From Aquimarina sp. (GTDB lineage: Bacteria > Bacteroidota > Bacteroidia > Flavobacteriales > Flavobacteriaceae), in contig NZVW01000146.1 of the NCBI GenBank assembly GCA_002697475.1, positions 1 to 15,134 on the forward strand: a DNA stretch of 15,134 nt, written 5' to 3'. The translations under genes and the position numbers were made by a program. Below, piece after piece: positions 1 through 7,519 of the stretch; position 1 is the stretch's first letter; every line of letters begins with the position of its first letter. Below the pieces are notes generated by a model. The model did not search any database. It worked only from the letters and a program-made list of their open reading frames with translations, and was not told where the DNA came from.

Positions 1-24
1 CCTCTTTTTGTTGAAATAAAATGA

Positions 25-1011
25 CCGATTACGGATAAGAACAACGAAATAATAACCGTTACCATTTATAACTATGGAGGAAACCCTCAATCCAACATAC
101 CTGTATTTTATCAGATAAATTCAGGTACTATAATTAGTGAAACATTTAATGGTATCATCGCTCCGGGAGAGTCTGCCGAATATACCTTCTCACAGACAGC
201 TAATCTTATAGATTTTGGAATCTATAACTTTTTAATAGGTACTGAATTGTCTACAGATGAAAATATAAATAATGATACTATTTCGAGAACTGTTGAGCAC
301 AGACAATGTGCACCTACATCTAATTGTTCACAATTTGGCGACGGAATAAATTATTTTTCTTTATCAAATATCGAAAACACTAATATAACCTGCGCTACAG
401 GTTATGAGGACTTTACTAATCTGAACGTTAATCTAGACCGATCCGTTGGGGTATACAATCTCATTGTAAGAACAGGGTTTGCTCAGGATGATGCTGAACA
501 AATGTCTATTTGGATCGATTTCAATGACAATACGATTTTTGAGAATGACGAACTAATAATAAGCCAGCAAGTACTTACGGATGAAAACACTAATTTATCC
601 ATAATTTTTACCATACCTGCAGATGCTTCTTTAGGATCACATACCATGAGAGTTAGAGCCGGAGATACAGTGAATAATGAAGGAGCTGATTTAAATGATC
701 CTTGTGGTCCCATGCAATTTGGGACCACCCACGACTATACTGTAGTTATTGGTGAAAATACTGAACCAACCTCAGACTTACTCATATTTTATCAACCTGA
801 TGATCAATATCTGATAAGCATGAGTGATTCTAATGCTCCTGATAGTTTAAGAATTTATATATATTCCATAAACGGGCAGATTCTGGCCACGAATATTATA
901 AACAAAGATGCCAATAGCAGATTTATTTATAATCTTGACATGTCCTATGCCAGTACAGGAGTATATTTTGTAAGACTAGGAGACAGAAGGAAAAAATTTA
1001 TTGTTCCTTAA
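25..1011 (+). CDS. Secreted GEVED-domain protein with T9SS C-terminal sorting signal, 3' part only
   Basis: This is the C-terminal part of a large secreted or cell-surface protein whose 5' end lies outside the window. The frame is open from 25 to the TAA at 1009-1011. The first ~75 codons look like a CARDB/adhesin-type Ig-like module (a VTIYNYG core followed by a PVFYQI strand). A cysteine-containing GEVED domain follows; its signature WIDFNDN..F...DE is encoded from about 511. The last ~80 codons (about 770-1008) resemble a type A T9SS sorting domain, ending GVYFVRLG then a basic stretch and FIVP. Such proteins cross the outer membrane by T9SS and the C-terminal domain is removed or used for anchoring. 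A TTG at 247 could be called as a start, but it lies inside the continuous Ig-like module and is not credible. An in-frame TGA at 22-24 interrupts the upstream reading, so the gene may be a pseudogene or contain a base error. Domain assignment is by pattern only. Confidence 0.75.
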   Translation, partial: PITDKNNEIITVTIYNYGGNPQSNIPVFYQINSGTIISETFNGIIAPGESAEYTFSQTANLIDFGIYNFLIGTELSTDENINNDTISRTVEHRQCAPTSNCSQFGDGINYFSLSNIENTNITCATGYEDFTNLNVNLDRSVGVYNLIVRTGFAQDDAEQMSIWIDFNDNTIFENDELIISQQVLTDENTNLSIIFTIPADASLGSHTMRVRAGDTVNNEGADLNDPCGPMQFGTTHDYTVVIGENTEPTSDLLIFYQPDDQYLISMSDSNAPDSLRIYIYSINGQILATNIINKDANSRFIYNLDMSYASTGVYFVRLGDRRKKFIVP

Positions 1012-1015
1012 ATTA

Positions 1016-1360
1016 TTATCTTTCTACAATTTCTGTAATAGACACAGGTCTGGCACTATCACAACGATTAGCCATGCGCATGCTGCTGTATTTCACCCAA
1101 ACTTTTTGGGGTAACTCCCCTTTCATAAAATCAGAAAGGTTTATAGGATCCAGGTTATCTTTAATCTCACTAACATTTAGTATTACTGGACAACCTGAAT
1201 TTTTATTAGTGGTTAAGGTGCCTTCACTATATCCTTTATTTTTCATCTCTGTAACATCCATTTGAGAAGAAGATGTATTATCCGTCGACTTAGAAGTTCC
1301 ACAACTATTTAGAAAAGTAATTAAAGCTATAGATACAATGGTTTTAAATGTAAGTGTCAT
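1016..1360 (-). CDS. Small lipoprotein of unknown function
   Basis: The gene encodes a 114-residue protein I do not recognise. The N-terminus is a lipoprotein signal peptide: a hydrophobic stretch at residues ~7-17, then LNSC with the lipidated Cys at residue 20. A Ser/Thr-rich linker of about 15 residues follows, then a small domain (about residues 45-114) with two more cysteines, in GCPV and RCDS, that could form a disulfide in the periplasm. The start ATG (1358-1360) is preceded by AAAAAGGA, a reasonable ribosome-binding sequence. It begins 42 bases after the stop of the large barrel gene on the same strand, so the two are probably co-transcribed. This lipoprotein could be an accessory of the barrel, but that is inference from position only. 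It converges tail-to-tail with the T9SS protein gene, 4 bases between the stop codons. Confidence 0.7.
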   Translation of the reverse strand: MTLTFKTIVSIALITFLNSCGTSKSTDNTSSSQMDVTEMKNKGYSEGTLTTNKNSGCPVILNVSEIKDNLDPINLSDFMKGELPQKVWVKYSSMRMANRCDSARPVSITEIVER

Positions 1361-1402
1361 TCCTTTTTGGATTTATGTGTGAGGTAAAGATCATAAAAAA
1401 AA

Positions 1403-4400
1403 TTAAAAATATGCTCTTAATTGTACACTTCCTGTATGAATTGTTGAAGAAGCTTCACTCCTCCTGCCTGAATAGTTTATGTTCAAATCTAAGAACTTAG
1501 TGAGTTTTTTTTGTGCAAGTAAAGTCCACGTATAATTGTTACCGGGTTGTAGACCATTGAGCAATTGATAACCTATCGGAGAAAAAGCGTTTCCTTCAAA
1601 ATCATTTTTGAAATAGTTAAACTCAGTAATTATAGAAACCTGTTGTTTACTTGCATAAGCCAGATTTATCCCTAAATTTTGTTGTGACAAACTTTCTGTT
1701 CCTGAAATATTTCTCTGATCGTTAAAAGTATAAAAAAAGCTGAATTGAGTTTGGTCCGATAGTAAGTAACTAACCTTAGGCGTAATTATGTAACCATCTA
1801 ATTGATAATTTCGGTTTTCAAAGTTTTCGGATAGACTTTTGGTTTCTGTCAGTTCCGATGTCAGGTCAATTAACCATGAGCTTTTGATCTTATGTACAAA
1901 ATTGAATTGATGATTAGTCTGTATGTTTTCTTGTAAACCTGTTATGAGTAAATTTTTATTTTTTGACGAAAGATAAGTATAGGATGTTGTATATCGCTGC
2001 TTACCTCTATTGAAGAAGAGAGTGTTTCTTAAACTTAGATTAAGCGCTAGCTCATTATCACTTTGCTTAAAAGGATTTAATTCAAACTGTGATCCTTCTC
2101 TTAAGTTTTTTCTGTCAATAATATATGATGTTTGATTATAAAAGTGTGATAGAATTCTTTTTAGTTTAATTTCAGAGCCAGACCATGACAATGGGTTTAA
2201 AGTTAGTATTTGACTAAGTTTATTTTGATGTGTAGGTACAAAGGTTTGGTTAGGCAAAAGAACTCTAAGATATATTGCCTGATCCGTAAATTGAGCTACC
2301 TCAAACTCGTTAAGTTCCTGTACACCATTATTATTATAATCATTCCATACATGAGTACCTCTTCCGGGGTCTACTTCTACATATGTAAATTCCTGCTGCG
2401 CTAGTGTTCCACTATTGGTTTCGTAAACTGTATTCCAGTCAATTTTATTTTCAAAGAATCGTTGATTATATAACAATCTGGAATTAAAAGATTCTTCATC
2501 CACGCTATTCTCGTTGATGTTGTCTAAAGTTCTATAATTCATAAATAAAGAAAGCCTTGTTTTTGTATTATTTATGAGATTCGACTTTAGATAATACGTG
2601 TTTGAAGTACTAATTTTATCCAGCTTGTTATTCCTTACACTATCATTTATTCTATACTTATAACCCAATTCTGCAAACACTTTGGTACTATCACCTACAC
2701 CTGTGTATACTTGATACGACTGAAAACGTTGAGTGTTATTAGTATACGTTATATCAACTTTATTGATTTCCTTATTTTCTTCAACATGTATTTTTGTACC
2801 TATCCAATTTTTACTAAACCCATATGCAATGCCATTATAGGATCTGAAAAATCTGGAATCCAGATTAGCATTTTTACTGTTTAACAAACTGGTGGCTGAA
2901 TTCAGCATTAATTTTCCTAATTGTAGTGAAGAAAAAAGAGAATGCCTTGCTCCATTATAATTCTCAGTGTAGTTTAAGTACTCAAAAGCATACTTAGAGA
3001 CTCCCTTTTTGGGATGCAAAAGTTCAATACCTGCTGTTGCCAGTTGCTGATTCCCTAAGGGGTTATTTATATTCCAATCGCGATTAAATTCTATATTATA
3101 TATACGTTCTATACTTCTAAACTCCTCCTGAATAAAATCTCCTGTAGCAAAAAGGTTTAAAGCCCAACTACTATCTTTTTTGATCATATTCTGTCTGATA
3201 TCAATCCTGGCTGCTACTCCATTATTATCATTATCATCCAGATCAGAAAATAAATTGAGGTCATTCTTACTCCCGGCCAATTCAAAGGAGACAGCAGTTT
3301 TATCTGTAGGATTATAGCTTCCCTGTATTACTGCTGTCTGTAATTTTGTAGGGGCTTGTAATTGCACCACAGGATCAAAATCCCCTTGTGGTATACCATT
3401 TATAGGAGGTACAAACTCAAAAACTCTACTTACCGTATTCACATTGCTAACTCTATAATTACCCTGATTAGCTCCTACTTGAGTAAACCTTACGGTAAAC
3501 AATTCATCCTCAGGATTGGTTGAAAAAACAAATATTTCTTCTCCATTAAAAATCTCCTTTCGATATAATACTTTATTTTCACTAAATGCATCAGGAACTG
3601 CTGATGATGCAATCATTGCACTTTGATCATCTCCTGCATCTGATAATATTTGTTTCTGTTCATCGCTCAGGTTTTGCTGGAGTGATTGGTTTTTAGCATC
3701 ATTTTCAGAATATACAAAAGCTCCTATTTTCAATTTATCATCTTCATATGATCCACCGCCATAAGCAACAAGTCTGGAGTAATTTCGCTCTGTAGTTTGA
3801 TACTCTATTGAAATTCTCATATCAGATGTAATTGGATATGTGGAGTTAAAAAATACTTCCCCTGCATTGTAATCAATGACATAATCGTTATTCTCTCCGC
3901 GTTCCAGCAATAAACCATTTACATAAACCCGTTCACTTCCTGAAACAATCAAAACAAATAATTCGCCATTGGGGCCGGTAAGTTTATAAGGACCTTGATT
4001 ACCTTCCTGAGCTTTAAATTGACTACGGGTAAATACTCCTCTGACTAACGCTCCCGATGCAAAAACATCAGTTTTGGACTCTTGATGATTTAATGTAGTA
4101 TTAATAGATATTCCCTGAACATTTTTAGTAAATCGGCTAAAGTAACTACTATTATTTTGTAGGATCACATCACCAGCTCTTACGCCCCAGTTTTTACCAT
4201 TTAACTCAATAAAAATCTGATCAAATTCATCAAGGTTTTGAGAATACCCTCCTTGCTGTACTGGAATATTCGCATCTTGTATAGATGCTCTTAAAGAAAC
4301 GTTTTCACTTATTTTTCCTGTGATCTGTAAATCCAGCTCTGAGTTTAAAACTGCATTTTGATTAGTACCTACGGTTACCCCTCTGGAAATACTTCCACTG

Positions 4401-4819
4401 GTATTTAACCCATCAAAAGGTTTGTACTCTTGCTCCTCTCTATTGGGCTTGGATAAACTATAAAGTTTCTGCAGGTTTCCTTTACTCTCTACTATTATTG
4501 AAGGATCAAACTGATAATATTTCTTCGTTAAAAAATCAGGATATTTACGATAAGTAACACTAATTGAATCTAAACTGTTCTTAAGGGCATTAGATGGAAT
4601 CAATAAAGCCTTCTCAAAATCAACAGTATAATCAGAAGATGAGATTAACGAATCTTTTATCACGACCCTAAATTTAAATGAACTAATACTTACCGAATCG
4701 AGACGTATAGTATCATTAATAGGAAGCGTTTTCTCCACAGTATTTACAGAAACTTCCTGAGCACTCAATAAAGTACTAAAGAGCAAGAAAATCCCTAAAA
4801 TCTGAAAAAAACGAATCAT
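1403..4819 (-). CDS. Large outer-membrane beta-barrel protein, function unknown
   Basis: From the ATG at 4817-4819 the product has 1138 residues. It begins with a signal peptide (MIRFFQILGIF..., likely cut near SAQ at residue ~20). An upstream TTG at 4844-4846 would add nine residues ahead of the signal peptide and is less likely. A periplasmic portion with a SRGVTVG turn (around residue ~145) is followed by alternating amphipathic strands to the C-terminus, which ends QLRAYF; a terminal Phe is typical of BAM-inserted barrels. The segment with ASIQDANIPVQ, LDEFDQIFIEL and VRAGDVIL matches a family I have seen in many Bacteroidota, usually annotated only as hypothetical or outer-membrane protein. 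It is not SprA, which is about twice as long, and no TonB box or plug domain is visible. Residues 827-838 (DYNNNGVQELNE) fit an EF-hand calcium loop. It is probably co-transcribed with the small lipoprotein downstream. Outer-membrane location is fairly sure; role unknown. Confidence 0.75.
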   Translation of the reverse strand: MIRFFQILGIFLLFSTLLSAQEVSVNTVEKTLPINDTIRLDSVSISSFKFRVVIKDSLISSSDYTVDFEKALLIPSNALKNSLDSISVTYRKYPDFLTKKYYQFDPSIIVESKGNLQKLYSLSKPNREEQEYKPFDGLNTSGSISRGVTVGTNQNAVLNSELDLQITGKISENVSLRASIQDANIPVQQGGYSQNLDEFDQIFIELNGKNWGVRAGDVILQNNSSYFSRFTKNVQGISINTTLNHQESKTDVFASGALVRGVFTRSQFKAQEGNQGPYKLTGPNGELFVLIVSGSERVYVNGLLLERGENNDYVIDYNAGEVFFNSTYPITSDMRISIEYQTTERNYSRLVAYGGGSYEDDKLKIGAFVYSENDAKNQSLQQNLSDEQKQILSDAGDDQSAMIASSAVPDAFSENKVLYRKEIFNGEEIFVFSTNPEDELFTVRFTQVGANQGNYRVSNVNTVSRVFEFVPPINGIPQGDFDPVVQLQAPTKLQTAVIQGSYNPTDKTAVSFELAGSKNDLNLFSDLDDNDNNGVAARIDIRQNMIKKDSSWALNLFATGDFIQEEFRSIERIYNIEFNRDWNINNPLGNQQLATAGIELLHPKKGVSKYAFEYLNYTENYNGARHSLFSSLQLGKLMLNSATSLLNSKNANLDSRFFRSYNGIAYGFSKNWIGTKIHVEENKEINKVDITYTNNTQRFQSYQVYTGVGDSTKVFAELGYKYRINDSVRNNKLDKISTSNTYYLKSNLINNTKTRLSLFMNYRTLDNINENSVDEESFNSRLLYNQRFFENKIDWNTVYETNSGTLAQQEFTYVEVDPGRGTHVWNDYNNNGVQELNEFEVAQFTDQAIYLRVLLPNQTFVPTHQNKLSQILTLNPLSWSGSEIKLKRILSHFYNQTSYIIDRKNLREGSQFELNPFKQSDNELALNLSLRNTLFFNRGKQRYTTSYTYLSSKNKNLLITGLQENIQTNHQFNFVHKIKSSWLIDLTSELTETKSLSENFENRNYQLDGYIITPKVSYLLSDQTQFSFFYTFNDQRNISGTESLSQQNLGINLAYASKQQVSIITEFNYFKNDFEGNAFSPIGYQLLNGLQPGNNYTWTLLAQKKLTKFLDLNINYSGRRSEASSTIHTGSVQLRAYF

Positions 4820-4884
4820 AAGCACAAAACTAATGCTTTTAGTCAATTGAAAACCTTAACGCTTTCAAATAAGAATAAGTACTT

Positions 4885-4892
4885 TATATTTG
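4885..4892 (+). promoter_or_regulatory. Bacteroidota-type promoter -7 box for xth
   Basis: TATATTTG matches the Bacteroidota sigma-factor -7 consensus TAnnTTTG exactly. A TTTC at 4863-4866, 18 bases upstream, is a near match to the -33 TTTG element. The box ends 33 bases before the xth ATG, which leaves a leader of roughly 25 nt. Confidence 0.5.
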
Positions 4893-4925
4893 AAAATCAT
4901 TAAAATTTCAAAAACATAAAATATA

Positions 4926-5690
4926 ATGAAAATTATCTCCTATAATGTCAATGGTATACGTGCAGCAATTAATAAGGGTTTTATAGAATGGCTCCAGCAA
5001 GCCGACCCAGATATTATTTGCCTTCAGGAAATTAAGGCTATGAAAGAACAACTAGACCTTTCTGTTTTTGAAGAAGCTGGTTATACTCATAATTATTGGT
5101 ATAGCGCTCAGAAAAAAGGATACAGTGGAGTGGCTATCCTTTCTAAAAAGGAACCTGATCAGGTTCAATTCGGAACCGGTATCGAATATATGGATAATGA
5201 AGGACGTAATTTAAGAGTGGACTTTAATGGAGTTTCCATAATGAGCCTTTACCTTCCGAGCGGAACAAACATAGAAAGGTTAGATCATAAGCTTCAATAT
5301 ATGGCAGATTTTCAAAAGTATGTTGACCAACTTAGAAAAGAATATCCTAATCTAATCATTTGTGGCGACTATAACATCTGTCACCGAGCTATTGATATTC
5401 ACGATCCGGTACGTAATAAAAATGTCTCAGGGTTTCTGCCTGTGGAGCGCGAATGGATAGGTAACTTTATAGATAGTGGGTTTATTGATTCCTTTCGATA
5501 TTTCAATCAAGAACCAGATAATTACAGCTGGTGGAGCTACAGAGCAAATGCAAGAGCCAATAATAAAGGATGGAGATTAGATTATGGTATGGTCGCAGAA
5601 CCCTTAGAAGAAAAACTAACAAGAGCAGCAATTTTATCTGAAGCTAAACACAGTGATCATTGTCCTATTTTGTTAGAACTTGATATTTAA
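4926..5690 (+). CDS. xth: Exodeoxyribonuclease III (AP endonuclease family 1)
   Basis: This 254-residue enzyme belongs to the exonuclease-endonuclease-phosphatase fold and acts in base excision repair. It cuts the backbone 5' to abasic sites and removes 3' blocking groups. All catalytic motifs are visible: SYNVNGIR (Asn7, Asn9), LQEIK (metal-binding Glu35), LYLPSG (Tyr109), GDYN (Asp148, Asn150), SWWSYR and RLDY (Asp219), and the terminal SDHCPI with the Asp244-His245 pair. Length is normal for the family (about 250-270) and the protein looks intact. The ATG start gives the usual MKIISYNVNG beginning. It is transcribed alone, divergent from the large barrel gene, with its own -7 box and a possible weak terminator after the stop. 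The family name is secure; whether the cell's main activity is ExoIII-like or mainly AP endonuclease cannot be read from the sequence. Confidence 0.95.
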   Translation: MKIISYNVNGIRAAINKGFIEWLQQADPDIICLQEIKAMKEQLDLSVFEEAGYTHNYWYSAQKKGYSGVAILSKKEPDQVQFGTGIEYMDNEGRNLRVDFNGVSIMSLYLPSGTNIERLDHKLQYMADFQKYVDQLRKEYPNLIICGDYNICHRAIDIHDPVRNKNVSGFLPVEREWIGNFIDSGFIDSFRYFNQEPDNYSWWSYRANARANNKGWRLDYGMVAEPLEEKLTRAAILSEAKHSDHCPILLELDI

Positions 5691-5693
5691 ATA

Positions 5694-5714
5694 TTGTAAT
5701 CTTATTACAATTTT
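5694..5714 (+). terminator. Weak intrinsic terminator after xth
   Basis: A perfect 7-bp inverted repeat, TTGTAAT / ATTACAA (5694-5700 and 5704-5710), has a 3-base loop and is followed at once by TTTT. It begins 4 bases after the xth stop codon. The stem is AT-rich, so termination may be partial. Confidence 0.4.
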
Positions 5715-5730
5715 CTCGTTATTATATTAT

Positions 5731-5820
5731 GGCGTCCGGGCGGGCTATCCGCTTTTACTCCTCGATCTTTAAATATTAAAAATTTAAGATCTGTGGGGTA
5801 ACTGCTACTATCCCTGACGC
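5731..5820. repeat. GC-rich structured intergenic element, REP-like or RNA
   Basis: This block stands out from its AT-rich surroundings. GCGTC (5732-5736) can pair with GACGC (5816-5820) to close the whole element. Inside are three local hairpins: GCGG/CCGC (5740-5743 with 5749-5752), GATCTT/AAGATC (5764-5769 with 5786-5791, extended by AAAT/ATTT after a one-base bulge), and GGGGTA/TATCCC (5794-5799 with 5809-5814, one G-T pair). The sequence CTATCC occurs twice (5745-5750 and 5808-5813). The layout (GGCGT..CGGGC..ATCCGC, a variable A/T-rich hairpin, then CTACTATCCCTGACGC) resembles an element I remember as recurring between genes in Flavobacteriia and other Bacteroidota. I cannot say whether it is a REP-type repeat mobilised by a transposase or an RNA. 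It has no tRNA features. Confidence 0.5.
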
Positions 5821-5862
5821 AGGATGCCGCAACATTAGTTTTAGAATAAAAAGAAACCAATC

Positions 5863-5870
5863 TATAATTG
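5863..5870 (+). promoter_or_regulatory. Possible promoter -7 box for the OmpA lipoprotein gene
   Basis: TATAATTG differs from TAnnTTTG at one position. A TTTT at 5839-5842 sits 20 bases upstream in the place of the -33 element. The ATG follows 30 bases after the box. Only moderate support. Confidence 0.3.
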
Positions 5871-5900
5871 TAATTATAAAGTAAATACCAAAACTACACT

Positions 5901-6860
5901 ATGCTTAAAAAGATCTTTACAGTAATTCTGGGAGGTGTGTTGTTAACTTCCTGTGTGTCTTCAAAAGTTCATAAGGAACTGGAAGGTAAATATGCCAGTC
6001 TTAAAAGAGAAAACAGACGTATGCAGTCTGATCTTGAAGCTCTGCAAAAAACAAATGATGCTAATGCATTAGCTCTGGATCAGCTTAATGATGAATATGA
6101 AAAAACAAGGGCTCAGAGAGATGAACTACAACGCAAGTATGATGCTACACTGGCTAGCTATAATAGTTTAAAAGACTCTTATGATGCTCTAGAGAAAAAC
6201 AGCTCTGCCGCCATTGCTGCAAACAGTAAAAAAAATCGTGAATTGTTGGCGCAGTTGGAGCAAAAGGAACAGGCACTAGCGCAAGAACGTAATCGCCTGG
6301 ACCAATTACAACGTGATTTACAGGCCAGATCTAAACGGGTTGATGAGCTTGAAGGTCTTATTGCAGCACAGGATGCTAAAATGCAGGCTTTAAAAACAGC
6401 CATATCTAACGCTTTACGAAATTTTGAAGGTAAGGGTCTTACCGTAGAAGAAAGAAATGGAAAAGTATATATCTCTATGGAAAATAAACTTCTCTTTGAT
6501 TCTGGTAGTTGGGCTGTAGGTAGTCAGGGAAGACAGGCAGTAAAACAATTAGGATCAGTATTAGCAGAAAACCCTGATATAGCCGTACTTATTGAAGGTC
6601 ATACGGATAATGTTCCATATATGGGTAACGGACAATTATCCGGTAACTGGGATCTTTCTACTAAGAGAGCAACAGCCATTGTTAACTTATTATTAGAAAA
6701 TTCGCAGATTGATCCTAAAAATCTTACCGCTGCAGGAAGAGGAGAATTTTCTCCAATAGCCAGTAATGAAACAACTGAAGGTAAAGCAAAAAACAGAAGA
6801 ATCGAAGTGATTTTAACACCTAAACTGGACGAGATCACAAAACTATTAAATGATATTTAA
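5901..6860 (+). CDS. OmpA-family peptidoglycan-binding lipoprotein with coiled coil
   Basis: This 319-residue envelope protein tethers the outer membrane to the cell wall. The signal peptide ends in the lipobox LTSC, with lipidated Cys18. Residues ~25-165 are rich in Lys, Glu, Gln and Arg in a heptad-like pattern and should form a long coiled coil spanning the periplasm. Residues ~190-308 are an OmpA C-terminal domain. Within it, LLFDSGS starts the domain, EGHTDN supplies the Asp (236) and STKRA the Arg (256) that in known OmpA domains hold the diaminopimelate side chain, and AKNRRIEV closes it. There is no N-terminal barrel, so the lipid provides membrane attachment. It resembles flavobacterial OmpA/MotB-type lipoproteins in build. 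It is a single-gene unit between the structured element at 5731-5820 and a strong terminator. Confidence 0.88.
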   Translation: MLKKIFTVILGGVLLTSCVSSKVHKELEGKYASLKRENRRMQSDLEALQKTNDANALALDQLNDEYEKTRAQRDELQRKYDATLASYNSLKDSYDALEKNSSAAIAANSKKNRELLAQLEQKEQALAQERNRLDQLQRDLQARSKRVDELEGLIAAQDAKMQALKTAISNALRNFEGKGLTVEERNGKVYISMENKLLFDSGSWAVGSQGRQAVKQLGSVLAENPDIAVLIEGHTDNVPYMGNGQLSGNWDLSTKRATAIVNLLLENSQIDPKNLTAAGRGEFSPIASNETTEGKAKNRRIEVILTPKLDEITKLLNDI

Positions 6861-6877
6861 GCCCCTTGATCATACTA

Positions 6878-6909
6878 AAAAAAAGCTTCCATTTCTGGAA
6901 GCTTTTTTT
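6878..6909. terminator. Strong bidirectional intrinsic terminator
   Basis: A perfect 13-bp inverted repeat (6878-6890 and 6897-6909) with a 6-base loop has the core AAGCTTCC / GGAAGCTT. Runs of seven A on one side and seven T on the other make it work in both directions. It lies between the convergent OmpA lipoprotein gene (stop 6858-6860) and the small secreted protein gene (stop 6933-6935) and probably serves both. Confidence 0.85.
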
Positions 6910-6932
6910 GGTTTTTAATAGGTATAATTATT

Positions 6933-7334
6933 TTATAGACTATCTAAAATAGCTCGTATTTCTTCATCATTATTTTCCTGAGAACTTTCTTTAACTCTTT
7001 TTAAAACCTCAAAGAATTTGTTGATTACCTTATTTGCCATCAACTTATCATTCATGTTCAGTTCTCTACCTGCAGAAGTTAATAATTTAAAATTATAAAA
7101 CTCAACAGGAACATCATTTGCTCTTTCTTTTACCAAAGAAGTAGTACCAGAACTTTTAACAATAGAAATTACATTGTTATTCGCAGTAACCATATTTGTG
7201 ATTTCAGCCACATCCTTTGCCAACGGATACAATTCAGTATCAAAAATCTTAGCTAATTCAGTCCAGTCATGCTGCTGAGCATTCATTGAAACTCCTGCGC
7301 CTAGCACAAATAGTAATAGAAATAATTTTTTCAT
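6933..7334 (-). CDS. Small secreted protein of unknown function
   Basis: The gene encodes 133 residues that I cannot assign to a named family. Residues 1-19 are a clear signal peptide (MKKLFLLLFVLGAG..., cleavage likely after NAQ/MNA), so the mature protein of about 113 residues should be periplasmic or secreted. It has no cysteine and no lipobox. The mature part looks mostly helical: an acidic N-terminal segment (WTELAKIFDTELYPLAKD), a central segment, and a charged C-terminal helix (VINKFFEVLKRVKESSQENND). The ATG start fits the signal peptide. It is a single gene, ending into the bidirectional terminator at 6878-6909. A signal sequence with a helical body is also seen in small stress or cell-surface proteins, but no function can be claimed. 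Confidence 0.75.
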   Translation of the reverse strand: MKKLFLLLFVLGAGVSMNAQQHDWTELAKIFDTELYPLAKDVAEITNMVTANNNVISIVKSSGTTSLVKERANDVPVEFYNFKLLTSAGRELNMNDKLMANKVINKFFEVLKRVKESSQENNDEEIRAILDSL

Positions 7335-7506
7335 AGTTTTGGGTGTTAAAGTATTAATTATATTTTATGTTCTATTCCACCACCACAGTAACGGAATAAT
7401 GGTTTTTTTATTGTTAAAATAACCTTAAATATCGGGTTAAATTAATCAATTTATTTGAGTAATACCAAAAGTGTGCCACAATATTTTTCTGGATAAAAAA
7501 ATCAAA

Positions 7507-7514
7507 TAATTTTG
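7507..7514 (+). promoter_or_regulatory. Promoter -7 box with no downstream protein gene
   Basis: TAATTTTG matches TAnnTTTG exactly. A TTTT at 7484-7487, 19 bases upstream, stands where the -33 element would be. Predicted transcription would begin near 7520 and run to the terminator at 7701-7740. Confidence 0.4.
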
Positions 7515-7519
7515 AAATC

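Noticed and set aside
247..249. TTG as the start of the T9SS protein
   Set aside because: The same frame continues upstream as part of an Ig-like module, so the TTG is internal.
2326..2340. Short TTA/TAA repeat as a microsatellite
   Set aside because: It encodes the Asn run of the EF-hand-like loop in the barrel protein, so it is explained by coding.
4825..4832. Minus-strand TAGTTTTG as promoter -7 box of the large barrel gene
   Set aside because: It matches the consensus but ends only 5 bases before the ATG, which would force a leaderless message, and no -33 element is at the right distance. Possible but not supported enough to list.
5731..5820. A tRNA or tRNA pseudogene
   Set aside because: It is compact and structured, but there is no 7-bp acceptor stem, no T-loop sequence and no anticodon arm of the right size.
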